From Acidovorax sp. 69 (GTDB taxonomy: Bacteria; Pseudomonadota; Gammaproteobacteria; Burkholderiales; Burkholderiaceae_C), in assembly GCF_002797445.1 (NCBI RefSeq), contig NZ_PGEP01000001.1:3844501-3908500 (forward strand): a stretch of DNA of 64,000 nucleotides, read 5' to 3'. Made by a program: the position numbers and the translations under genes. The notes beneath the pieces were generated by a model. The model made no database searches. It saw only the letters and a list, made by a program, of their open reading frames with translations, and was not told where the DNA came from. Position 1 is the stretch's first letter; the number at the start of each line of letters is the position of its first letter. Shown piece after piece: positions 1 through 8,018 of the stretch.

Positions 1-2002
1 CGCACGCTATGCCGAAACCGGCAAACGCCTCACCTGGGCCGAACTGGTGCAACAAGGCACCGTACAGCGCCTGCGGGTGCTGCCCGAACAGGTGGGCCTG
101 GACAAAGGCCCTGACCCGTTCATCGAACTGTGGTTTGGCGACCTGAACCACCCCGACATTGGCAAAAGCGTGCTGGGCGAGAACGGCTGGAACAACCTGC
201 GCCTGCAGCTCAAAGAGGGCGAACATGCCTTCTTCATCATTCGCACCGGCGGCAAGGAATCGTTCAAGGGCTCGGGCTTTGTGCGCGGCGGCATTTACGA
301 CCGCGTGCAGGTGCGCCAAGGCGCCGATGCGTTCACCTTCCGCGACCTGGACGCGCTCAACCTGTATGGCATCGAGGCCGCTGGCGCGCCCAGCTACAAC
401 GAGTCGGTCATCTTCATCCTCCGCTCGCCCGCATTCTCGGCCGCCTACCCGTGGAAGCTGAGCTTTCTGGGCAATCGGGTCGACCGTGCCACGGGCACAC
501 GCAGCTTCACCAGCTTTGACACGCCCTACTGGCTGCCCGCTGCCACGCTGCAAGGCGGGCGCCCCACCATCGACGAGCCTGATGCCCCCTGGGTGCGCGT
601 GTGGAAGTCGCGTGCGCTGGAGATTGCACTGTTTGCCGTGCTGCTGATCGCCGTGACGGTGGTGTACGCCCTGCGCGAGAAGCTCACACGCCTGTCCACC
701 CACAAGAACAAGTGGCCCGTCAACGCCTTCAAGTACAGCTTCTGGGCACTCAGCATTGGCTGGATCGGCTTTGGCGCGATGGCGCAGCCCTCCATCACGC
801 AGGTGCTGACCTGGTTCCACGCGCTGCTGTTCCAGTGGACCTGGTCGCTGTTCCTGTCCGACCCGTTCATCTTCCTGTTCTGGATCTTCATCATCGTCAC
901 CGTGTTCCTGTTCGGGCGCGGCCTGTTCTGCGGCTGGATGTGCCCGTTTGGCTCGCTGCAGGAGGGCATCTACAAGATCGCGCGCGCGGTGGGCCTCAAG
1001 CGCTTTCAGACCCAGTTGCCGCAGAAGTGGCACGACCGGCTCAAGTGGGTCAAGTACGCGGTGTTCTTCGGGTTGCTGGTGGTTTCGATGTTCTCGATGG
1101 GACTGGCTGAGAGGCTGGCCGAGGTGGAGCCGTTCAAGACCACCTTCCTCGTCGGTGTGCTGAACCGCGCCTGGCCCTACAGCCTGTTTGTGGCGGCCAT
1201 CCTGGGCGTTTCGATCTTCATCGAGCGGCCCTATTGCAAATACATCTGCCCACTGGGCGCCTCGCTGGCCATGCCCAGCACCTTCCGCTGGTTTGGCCTC
1301 AAGCGCAAGCAGGACTGCAACAGCTGCAAGGCCTGCGCCGTGGGCTGCGGCGCGCAGGCGATTGATGCCGAAGGCCGCATCGACCACCGCGAATGCCTGC
1401 ACTGCCTCGATTGCATGGTGCTCTACACCGACACCAAGGGCTGCCCGCCCCTGGCAAAAGAGCGCAAGCGCCGCGAGAAAGACGGTCTGGAGATCACGCC
1501 CATCGGCAAGAACGGCTACTTCATCCCGATCTACCCCGCCACCGTGCAGGACCAGATCTCGGCCAAGGCCGCGAAAGGGCCTGACCCACGCATGCCCACC
1601 ACACCGGCACAGCCCACCCACAAAGCGGGGGCCCAAGGCCTGCGCTGGATCTGGCTGGAGTTGGTGGACCACCTGTGGCCCTGGAGCCGCGAAGGCTGGG
1701 CCTCGCGACGTGCGCTGCAGATCGCGGGCTTCTCGCTCGCCATCGCCGCCAGCGTGGCCTGGGTGATGACCGCCATGGGCACATTGTCGTCGGGCGCCAT
1801 CATCGGCTGGTGGTTTGGCTGGAGCGTGTACGAGGTGCTGATCCGCCTGTCGGGCAAGCGCTATGTGAAGGATGGCCCGTGGTGGCGCGACCAGTACCGC
1901 GTGGCGGGTGTGATGGACATGCTGAGCTACGTGGGCTTCAAGAACCTGCTGATCGGCGCGGCACTGTTCCTGGCCATCAAGACCGTGGTGGGGTTGGCGT
2001 GA
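1..2002 (+). CDS. nosR: NosR, nitrous oxide reductase expression/maturation regulator, 5'-truncated by window edge
   Basis: The reading frame is open from base 2, so the start lies outside the window; 666 residues are visible. NosR is a polytopic inner-membrane iron-sulfur flavoprotein needed for nosZ expression and for keeping N2O reductase active. Visible parts in order are the C-terminal portion of the periplasmic FMN-binding-type domain, about five hydrophobic membrane segments, two membrane-proximal Cys motifs (CGWMCP near base 926 and CKYICP near 1237) and a cytoplasmic ferredoxin-like part with CNSCKACAVGC and CLHCLDC. The FMN-attachment threonine would be upstream of the window. The stop overlaps the nosD start (TGATG), so translation is probably coupled. 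No nosZ lies between nosR and nosD, so nosZ is probably upstream; that is an inference. Confidence 0.95.
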   Translation, partial: ARYAETGKRLTWAELVQQGTVQRLRVLPEQVGLDKGPDPFIELWFGDLNHPDIGKSVLGENGWNNLRLQLKEGEHAFFIIRTGGKESFKGSGFVRGGIYDRVQVRQGADAFTFRDLDALNLYGIEAAGAPSYNESVIFILRSPAFSAAYPWKLSFLGNRVDRATGTRSFTSFDTPYWLPAATLQGGRPTIDEPDAPWVRVWKSRALEIALFAVLLIAVTVVYALREKLTRLSTHKNKWPVNAFKYSFWALSIGWIGFGAMAQPSITQVLTWFHALLFQWTWSLFLSDPFIFLFWIFIIVTVFLFGRGLFCGWMCPFGSLQEGIYKIARAVGLKRFQTQLPQKWHDRLKWVKYAVFFGLLVVSMFSMGLAERLAEVEPFKTTFLVGVLNRAWPYSLFVAAILGVSIFIERPYCKYICPLGASLAMPSTFRWFGLKRKQDCNSCKACAVGCGAQAIDAEGRIDHRECLHCLDCMVLYTDTKGCPPLAKERKRREKDGLEITPIGKNGYFIPIYPATVQDQISAKAAKGPDPRMPTTPAQPTHKAGAQGLRWIWLELVDHLWPWSREGWASRRALQIAGFSLAIAASVAWVMTAMGTLSSGAIIGWWFGWSVYEVLIRLSGKRYVKDGPWWRDQYRVAGVMDMLSYVGFKNLLIGAALFLAIKTVVGLA

Positions 2003-3270
2003 TGAAGCCCCCCCTTGCACTCTGGATCACCGTGGCACTGCTCGCGGCCCTGCCCGCCAGCGCAGCCACCGTGCAGGTGCGCCCCGGGCAAGACCTGCAG
2101 GCCGCGATCACGGCCGCCGCGCCCGGCGACACGGTGGAGGTGCAGCGCGGCGTCTACCGCGCCAACCTGCGCATCGACAAGGCGTTGACCTTGCGCGGCA
2201 TCGACCGCCCCACGCTCAGCGGCGGCCAGACGGGCGACACCATCCGCATCACCGCGCCCGACGTGGTGATCGAGGGCCTGATCGTGCGCGACTCGGGCAC
2301 CAGCCTCAAGGACCAGAACGCGGGCATCTATGTGTACCCCGGTGCGCACCGCGCCGTGGTGCGCAACAACGACCTCACCTACAACCTGTTCGGCCTGTGG
2401 ATCGAGAAGGCCAACGACGTGCAGGTGCTGCACAACACCATCACCGGCCTGCGCGATGTGGGCTCGTCCCAGCGCGGCAATGGCGTGCAGCTCTACAACA
2501 CCACGGGCGCGCGCATCGAGGGCAACCACATCAGCTTTGTGCGCGACGCGCTGTATGTGGACGTGTCGCACCACGCGGTGTTTCGGGGCAACCGGCTGCA
2601 CCACAGCCGCTACGGCACGCACTACATGAACTCCTACTACAACCTGTGGGAGGACAACGACACCTACCTGAACCGGGGCGGCTTGGCACTGATGGAGGTG
2701 CGCGACCAGGTGGTGCGCAACAACCGCGCCTGGGGCAACACCGACCACGGCATCATGCTGCGCACCATGCAGGACTCGGTGATCGAGAACAACGTGGTGG
2801 CCGAGAACAACCGGGGCTTTTTCATCTACGACGTGGAGTACGTCACCCTGCGCGGCAACCTGGTCACGCGCAACACCGTGGGCGTTCACCTGTCGGCCGG
2901 CTCCACCCGCAACAAGGTCGACAACAACGACTTCATCGGCAACCGCGAGCAGGTGCGCTACGTGGGCGCCCGCGACGAGCGCTGGGGCACCGGTGGCGGC
3001 AACCACTGGAGCAACTACCTGGGCTGGGACCGCGACGGCAACGGCGTGGGCGATGTGCCCTACGAAGCCAACGACATGGTGGACCGACTGACCTGGCGCC
3101 ACCCCACGATCAAACTGCTGCTGGCCAGCCCCGCCGTGCAGGCACTGCGCCTGGTGGGCCAGCAGTTTCCGATGCTGCGCGTGCCCACGGTGGTGGACCC
3201 CCAGCCCCGCATGCAACCGAACCAACCCCAACGGAATTTTCAGCGTGACACGCAACCCACCCCCCATTGA
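2002..3270 (+). CDS. nosD: NosD, periplasmic copper-site maturation protein of N2O reductase
   Basis: This 422-residue protein has a Sec signal peptide (about residues 1-21, ending in PASAA) and a right-handed beta-helix body of the CASH/NosD type. The body shows repeated turns with asparagine ladders such as VVRNNDLTYN, VIENNVVAENN and KVDNNDFIGN. NosD works in the periplasm with the NosFY ABC transporter to supply the sulfur or another component of the tetranuclear CuZ centre of NosZ. The chosen ATG overlaps the nosR stop; longer in-frame extensions upstream would run through nosR and are rejected. Its last 26 bases overlap the nosF start, which indicates a tightly packed operon. Confidence 0.95.
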   Translation: MKPPLALWITVALLAALPASAATVQVRPGQDLQAAITAAAPGDTVEVQRGVYRANLRIDKALTLRGIDRPTLSGGQTGDTIRITAPDVVIEGLIVRDSGTSLKDQNAGIYVYPGAHRAVVRNNDLTYNLFGLWIEKANDVQVLHNTITGLRDVGSSQRGNGVQLYNTTGARIEGNHISFVRDALYVDVSHHAVFRGNRLHHSRYGTHYMNSYYNLWEDNDTYLNRGGLALMEVRDQVVRNNRAWGNTDHGIMLRTMQDSVIENNVVAENNRGFFIYDVEYVTLRGNLVTRNTVGVHLSAGSTRNKVDNNDFIGNREQVRYVGARDERWGTGGGNHWSNYLGWDRDGNGVGDVPYEANDMVDRLTWRHPTIKLLLASPAVQALRLVGQQFPMLRVPTVVDPQPRMQPNQPQRNFQRDTQPTPH

Positions 3271-4189
3271 CCTGCGCGAACCCGCTGCCATCGAGGTGCG
3301 GGGCGCACACAAGCACTACGGCGCATTGCACGCCGTGGACGGCATCGACCTGCGCGTGGAGCGCGGCGAAATCCTGGGCCTCATCGGCCACAACGGCGCG
3401 GGCAAGAGCACGCTGTTCAAAATGATTCTGGGCCTGGTGCCCGCCACCTCGGGCGAGATCCGCGTCGGCGGCGCCACGGTGCAGGGCCGCGACTTTCGCG
3501 CCGCCCGCCGCCACTTGGGCTACCTGCCCGAGAACGTGGTGCTCTACGACAACCTCAGCGGACTCGAAACGCTGCGATTTTTTGCCAAGCTCAAGGGCGC
3601 GCCGCTGGCTCAGTGCGCCCCGCTGCTCGAACAAGTGGGCCTGGCCCACGCGGGCAACCGCCCCGTGCGCGAATATTCCAAGGGCATGCGCCAACGCCTG
3701 GGGTTTGCGCAAGCCCTGCTGGGCTCGCCCCAGGTGCTGCTGCTCGACGAGCCCACCAACGGTCTGGACCCCCAGGCCATCCGCGACTTCTACGCCACGC
3801 TGCGTGGCCTGCAGGCCCAGGGCGTGACCATCGTCATCACCTCGCACATCCTGGCCGAGCTGCAAGAACGTGTGGACCGCCTGGCCATCCTGGCCGCAGG
3901 CAAGCTGCAGGCGCTGGGCAGCGTGCAGGCGCTGCGCGAGCAGACGCACATGCCGCTGGCCATCGACCTGACACTGGCCGCAGCCGACCAACCTGCGGGC
4001 GTGCTGGCACTGGCTGCGCTGCCAGGCATCACGACCACAGCCACACCTGACGGCCTGCATGTGGACTGCCCCCGCAGCACCAAGATGGCCGTGCTGGCGG
4101 CCCTGGCACCACTGGGTGCGCGATTGCTGGATGTGAACATCCACGAACCTTCGCTCGAAGACGTGTACTTCGGGCTGCGCGGAGAATGA
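3245..4189 (+). CDS. nosF: NosF, ABC transporter ATP-binding subunit
   Basis: This 314-residue ABC ATPase starts at a GTG inside the end of nosD. It shows Walker A GHNGAGKST, the signature region YSKGMRQRLG, Walker B LLLDEPTNGLDP and a switch histidine in ITSHILAEL. The C-terminal 80 residues form the extension usual for NosF and related DrrA-like ATPases. It pairs with the permease NosY, whose ATG overlaps the nosF stop (ATGA). Established role of the family: energising transport needed by NosD for CuZ assembly; the transported species is sulfur-related in the current model. Confidence 0.95.
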   Translation: MTRNPPPIDLREPAAIEVRGAHKHYGALHAVDGIDLRVERGEILGLIGHNGAGKSTLFKMILGLVPATSGEIRVGGATVQGRDFRAARRHLGYLPENVVLYDNLSGLETLRFFAKLKGAPLAQCAPLLEQVGLAHAGNRPVREYSKGMRQRLGFAQALLGSPQVLLLDEPTNGLDPQAIRDFYATLRGLQAQGVTIVITSHILAELQERVDRLAILAAGKLQALGSVQALREQTHMPLAIDLTLAAADQPAGVLALAALPGITTTATPDGLHVDCPRSTKMAVLAALAPLGARLLDVNIHEPSLEDVYFGLRGE

Positions 4190-5007
4190 CCATGGAATTC
4201 ACCCAAATCTTCACCATCGCGGGCAAGGAGTTCCGCGACCGCATGCGCAACCGCTGGGTGCTGGCCGTGGCGCTCGTCTTCACCGTGTTCTCGCTGGCCA
4301 TCGCCTACTTTGGCGGCGCCCAGCAAGGCACCGTGGGCTTTCGCTCCATCGAATTCACCATCGCCAGCCTGGTCAGCCTGGTCATCTACCTGATCCCGCT
4401 GATCGCGCTGCTGCTGGGCTTTGACGCCATTGTGGGCGAGCGCGAGCGCGGCTCGCTCGATCTGCTGCTGTCATTGCCCATCACGCGGCTGGAGCTGCTG
4501 CTGGGCAAGTACCTGGGGCTCGCAGCGGCGCTCACGCTCTCGACGCTGGCAGGGTTCGGGCTGGTGGCGGTGCTGCTGGTCCGGCAGTTCAGCGGGGCTG
4601 CGCTGTTCCATTACGGAGGCTTCATGGTCAGTTCGGTGCTGCTGGGGCTGGCCTTCCTGAGCATGGCCGTGTTGCTCTCGGTGCTCACGCACGAGCGCAC
4701 ACGCGCCTCGGGCCTGGCGATTGCCGCCTGGTTCTTTTTTGTGCTGGTGTTTGATCTGCTGCTGCTGGGCGCCCTGGTGGCCACGGGCGGCAGCTACGGC
4801 GGCGAGGCCATGGCCTACCTGCTGTTACTCAACCCGGCCGACGTGTTCCGCATCCTCAACGTGTTCTCGCTGGACGACGTGCGCACCCTGTACGGCCTGA
4901 CCAGCATCGTGCCCCCTGCCCTGGCCAAGCCATGGCTCATGGGTGCGGTGATGGCGGGCTGGATTGTGGTGCCACTGGGTCTTGCGAGCTGGAGATTCAA
5001 ACCATGA
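4186..5007 (+). CDS. nosY: NosY, ABC transporter permease
   Basis: This 273-residue integral membrane protein has about six hydrophobic segments, starting near residue 20 (VLAVALVFTVFSLAIAYF) and ending near residue 265. The cytoplasmic motif GERERGSLDLLLSLPI is typical of NosY and other ABC-2 type permeases. The start overlaps the nosF stop by four bases and its stop overlaps the nosL start, so nosR through nosL is one unit. It forms the membrane part of the NosDFY complex. Confidence 0.95.
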   Translation: MTMEFTQIFTIAGKEFRDRMRNRWVLAVALVFTVFSLAIAYFGGAQQGTVGFRSIEFTIASLVSLVIYLIPLIALLLGFDAIVGERERGSLDLLLSLPITRLELLLGKYLGLAAALTLSTLAGFGLVAVLLVRQFSGAALFHYGGFMVSSVLLGLAFLSMAVLLSVLTHERTRASGLAIAAWFFFVLVFDLLLLGALVATGGSYGGEAMAYLLLLNPADVFRILNVFSLDDVRTLYGLTSIVPPALAKPWLMGAVMAGWIVVPLGLASWRFKP

Positions 5008-5567
5008 CCCATTCATACCAATGCGCCTGCACCACGCGGCGCCAACTGCTGGGCTGGGCGGCCCTCGCATCGCTGGGCGCCATCACAGGCCTTGCGGGCT
5101 GCAGCCAGGCCGACGGCAACAACACCCAGGCCATGAAGCCCCTGGAGATCGACCGCACCACCAGTTGCGAACTCGACGGCATGCTGCTGGCCGACTACCC
5201 CGGCCCCAAGGCGCAGGTGCGCTTTGCGGGGCAGGACAAGCCCTCGTTCTTCTGCGACACCGTAGAGCTGTTCAGCACCCTGCTGGCGGGCGAACAGGTG
5301 CGTGCCGTGCAGGCCGTGTACGTGCAGGACATGGGCCAAGCCGACTGGAACGCGCCCCAGGGCCACTGGATCGATGGCAAGACGGCCCTCTACGTGGTGG
5401 GCGGCAAGCGCCACGGCTCCATGGGCCCCACCATCGGCAGCTTTGTGCAAGAGGCCGACGCACAGAAGTTCGCCGCTGAATACGGTGGCAAGGTGCTGCG
5501 CTTTGCCGAGATCACGCCCGCCATGGTGGACCTGAGCGGCGGCGCACAACAAGACACCCGGATGTGA
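5004..5567 (+). CDS. nosL: NosL, copper-binding lipoprotein for N2O reductase
   Basis: This 187-residue protein has a lipoprotein signal with lipobox LAGC (Cys33), preceded by twin arginines (RRQLL), so export could be by Sec or Tat. NosL binds Cu(I) and delivers copper to apo-NosZ. The metal-site region here is SCELDGM near residue 53 followed by DYPGPKAQVRF, a variant that keeps one Cys and the Met of the family motif but not a CxxC. The start overlaps the nosY stop (ATGA). A second NosL-like gene follows seven bases after the stop. Confidence 0.93.
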   Translation: MTHSYQCACTTRRQLLGWAALASLGAITGLAGCSQADGNNTQAMKPLEIDRTTSCELDGMLLADYPGPKAQVRFAGQDKPSFFCDTVELFSTLLAGEQVRAVQAVYVQDMGQADWNAPQGHWIDGKTALYVVGGKRHGSMGPTIGSFVQEADAQKFAAEYGGKVLRFAEITPAMVDLSGGAQQDTRM

Positions 5568-5574
5568 GGCCACC

Positions 5575-6255
5575 ATGCGCCTGCTGCCCCATCCACACAC
5601 CGCCCATGGCCACGCCCGCCAGCCCACCCGGCGCGCCGCACTGACGGCGTTGCTGCTGGGCACGGCAGGTGTGGCTGCGTGGCAATGGCAGGTCGGCGCA
5701 CCGCAGGGCGCAGCCAGTGTGGCGCCGGGCACCTCCTCCTCCCTTCCCGGCATGGGCGACGATGTGTGCATCGTCGCACCTCCCACACCGTATGACCCGG
5801 CATCCGGCCAGCCCTTGGCCGCCGCGCGGGAGGTGCCCGCCGAAGCCCGCTGCCCCGTGTGCGGCATGTATCCGGCGCGCGCGCGCGCCTGGGCGGCGCA
5901 GATCATTTTTTCGGACGGGGATGCCTACTTTTTCGACTCACCGCTGAGCCTGATGCTGTACCTGGGCAATGTGGCGCACTACACGCGGGGTCGCACCCCC
6001 GAGGCCATCGTGGCCCGCTACGTGACCGATACCGAGACAGGTGCGTGGCGGGATGCGCAAAGCGCGGTGTATGTCGCGGGGTCTTCGGCACTGGGGCCGA
6101 TGCGGGCGGGCAACCTGCCGGCATTTGCCAGTGCAGAGGCGGCGCAGCGGTTTGTGCAGCAGCGTGGGGGCCGGGCTGTCCCGTTCAGCGCCATCGATGC
6201 GCCCTTGCTGCGCGGCCTGGCCCCGAACTTCAGGGCAGACCACCGTCAGCATTGA
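5575..6255 (+). CDS. Second NosL-family protein with a CxxCGM motif
   Basis: This 226-residue protein has an N-terminal export signal containing twin arginines (R19-R20, TRRAALTALLLG). There is no clear lipobox, so it may be membrane-anchored or a Tat substrate. The family motif CPVCGM is at residues 93-98, followed by QIIFSDGDAYFFDS and a C-terminal part resembling that of nosL (shared pattern of a Tyr-Val segment, Gly-Pro-Met, then an F-A-S-A-E-A-A-Q-R-F helix). It follows nosL by only seven bases and is probably the last gene of the nos operon. It may be a second copper chaperone with a different metal site. The function assignment is by family only. Confidence 0.85.
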   Translation: MRLLPHPHTAHGHARQPTRRAALTALLLGTAGVAAWQWQVGAPQGAASVAPGTSSSLPGMGDDVCIVAPPTPYDPASGQPLAAAREVPAEARCPVCGMYPARARAWAAQIIFSDGDAYFFDSPLSLMLYLGNVAHYTRGRTPEAIVARYVTDTETGAWRDAQSAVYVAGSSALGPMRAGNLPAFASAEAAQRFVQQRGGRAVPFSAIDAPLLRGLAPNFRADHRQH

Positions 6256-6270
6256 GTCTGAAAACTCAAC

Positions 6271-6320
6271 TGCTATCAAAAACATATCATCCAGCGCTTA
6301 TCTATCAAGCGCTACAAGCC
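6271..6320. repeat. Dispersed intergenic palindrome, copy A
   Basis: Between the nos operon and rhlE. It begins TGCTATCAAAAA and contains the stem AGCGCTT (6293-6299) / AAGCGCT (6307-6313) with a 7-base loop, then CTACAAGCC. It shares its layout with the other copies listed here. Confidence 0.75.
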
Positions 6321-6324
6321 AATG

Positions 6325-6347
6325 CAGGCCTAAAAAGGCCTGATTTT
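6325..6347. terminator. Probable terminator of the nos operon or rhlE
   Basis: Hairpin CAGGCC (6325-6330) / GGCCTG (6337-6342) with loop TAAAAA, followed on the plus strand by ATTTT. It sits between convergent genes and could serve the plus-strand nos operon. The T-tract is short, so confidence is modest. Confidence 0.45.
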
Positions 6348-6349
6348 CA

Positions 6350-7858
6350 TCACTGGACCGAAGTTTCCGGCTGGGCCGCCTTGAACAGTGCGGCCACCTT
6401 GCGCTTGGGTTTGATGTTGGCAGAGATGCTGCTGCGTTGCGCAGACTTGGCGGCTTCCCAGGCGGGAGCCGCATCGGCCATCGCGCTGGCCTCATAAGGC
6501 TTCTCAAAGAAGGGGTCGCGCGAGGCCACCGCAGGACGGAAACCCCGATGCTGCTCGCGCGTTTCGCGGGATTCACGGCCACCACGGTGGTCGCGCTCGC
6601 GTTCGCGCTCCCTCTCGCGGCGCGGAGCCGACGAAATGGCATCACGCCCGTCGCCGGTCTCACCCGCTTCGCGCCAGGCACGACGGCCGTCGTTGATGCG
6701 GCCACGGGGCTGGTCTTCTTCGTATTCGATGGCTTCGAGGTCGATCTTTTTCTTGATCAGCTTCTCGATGTCGGCCACCAGACGGGCATCGCTGCCCGAC
6801 ACCAGCGTGACCGCCAGACCTGACGCGCCCGCGCGGCCCGTGCGGCCGATGCGGTGCACATAGTCTTCGGCGTTGAACGGCACGTCGAAGTTGAACACTG
6901 CGGGCACGTCCTTGATGTCCAGGCCGCGCGCGGCCACATCGGTACACACCAGCAGATCGACTTCACCGCTCTTGAAGGCTTCGAGGGCCTTGAGGCGCTC
7001 GTCCTGGCTCTTGTCGCCATGCAAGGCTGCGGTCTTGAGGCCTTCACGCTCCAGGCTGCGCGCCAGACGGGCACAACCGAGTTTGCTGTTCACGAAGATG
7101 AACGCCTGCTTCAAACCCCGGGTCTTGAGCACCTGGTGGATGGCGCGGCGCTTGTCGTCGTCATTGGCGCTGTAAAAACGCTGCTCTACCGTTGAAGCCG
7201 TCTCGTTCGGGCGGGCCACTTCGATGGTGATGGGGTTTTGCAGGTAGCTGCCGGCCAGGCGCTTGATCTCGGGCGAGAACGTCGCGCTGAACAAGAGCGT
7301 GGTGCGCTGCTTGGGCAGGTAACTCAAGATACGCTGCAGATCGGGCAGAAAGCCGATGTCCAGCATGCGGTCGGCCTCGTCGAGCACCACGTACTCAACC
7401 TGGTTGAGCACTGCGTTCTTGGCCTCGATGTGGTCGAGCAGACGGCCGGGGGTGGCCACCAGCACTTCCACGCCTTTTTTCAGCTCGATCGTCTGAGGCT
7501 TCATGTCCATGCCGCCAAACACCACGGTGCTGCGCAGCTTGGTGTACTTCGCGTACAGCGCGATCTGCTGGGCGACCTGGTCGGCCAGTTCTCGCGTGGG
7601 CAGCAGCACCAGCGCGCGCACGGGATGGCGCGCCGGGGATGTGGAACTGCTCTCGTGCTTGAGCAGGCGTTGCAGCAGGGGCAGCGAGAACGCCGCCGTC
7701 TTGCCGGTGCCCGTCTGGGCTGCGCCCATCACGTCTTGCCCCGTGAGCACCACCGGAATGGCCTGCTCCTGGATGGGTGTCATGGACTCGTAGCCCATTT
7801 CGGCTACGGCGCGCGCCAGCGGCTCGGCCAGCGATAGATTGGAAAAGGAACTTGTCAT
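6350..7858 (-). CDS. rhlE: DEAD-box ATP-dependent RNA helicase, RhlE type
   Basis: This 502-residue protein carries all core helicase motifs: Q-motif region MTPIQEQAIP, motif I AQTGTGKT (residues 47-54), PTREL, motif II DEAD, motif III SAT, and HRIGRTGRAG. The C-terminal 110 residues are basic and low complexity, with an Arg-Glu alternating stretch (RERERERERD), as is common in RhlE tails that contact RNA. It probably remodels ribosomal or mRNA structures, including at low temperature; that is family knowledge. The start ATG is the first codon of the frame, and the upstream 160 bases hold a palindromic repeat and presumably the promoter. Confidence 0.93.
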   Translation of the reverse strand: MTSSFSNLSLAEPLARAVAEMGYESMTPIQEQAIPVVLTGQDVMGAAQTGTGKTAAFSLPLLQRLLKHESSSTSPARHPVRALVLLPTRELADQVAQQIALYAKYTKLRSTVVFGGMDMKPQTIELKKGVEVLVATPGRLLDHIEAKNAVLNQVEYVVLDEADRMLDIGFLPDLQRILSYLPKQRTTLLFSATFSPEIKRLAGSYLQNPITIEVARPNETASTVEQRFYSANDDDKRRAIHQVLKTRGLKQAFIFVNSKLGCARLARSLEREGLKTAALHGDKSQDERLKALEAFKSGEVDLLVCTDVAARGLDIKDVPAVFNFDVPFNAEDYVHRIGRTGRAGASGLAVTLVSGSDARLVADIEKLIKKKIDLEAIEYEEDQPRGRINDGRRAWREAGETGDGRDAISSAPRRERERERERDHRGGRESRETREQHRGFRPAVASRDPFFEKPYEASAMADAAPAWEAAKSAQRSSISANIKPKRKVAALFKAAQPETSVQ

Positions 7859-7962
7859 TTAGCCCTCTATTGTCGCACCGGTGGCCCAAAATGCCATTTT
7901 TTGCGACGGGAGGGTGGTAGCAATGCCCAAGCACATGATCGCCACAGCGAGACATCACTATG

Positions 7963-8012
7963 CTTTTAATAGCTATGCATGCTTATAAATAAAGCGCCTC
8001 AGGCTATTTTTA
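7963..8012. repeat. Dispersed intergenic palindrome, copy B (degenerate)
   Basis: Reads TTTTAATAGCTATGCATGC, then TAAAGCGCC, then GGCTATTTTTA. It has the flanks and spacing of the family but weak stem complementarity. It begins only a few bases beyond the stop of the SulP gene. Confidence 0.6.
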
Positions 8013-8018
8013 TCGCAA

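Noticed and set aside
1927..3312. A 461-codon minus-strand frame over nosD
   Set aside because: Composition is His/Val/Ala-rich as the reverse complement of the nosD Asn/Asp turns; no family resemblance.
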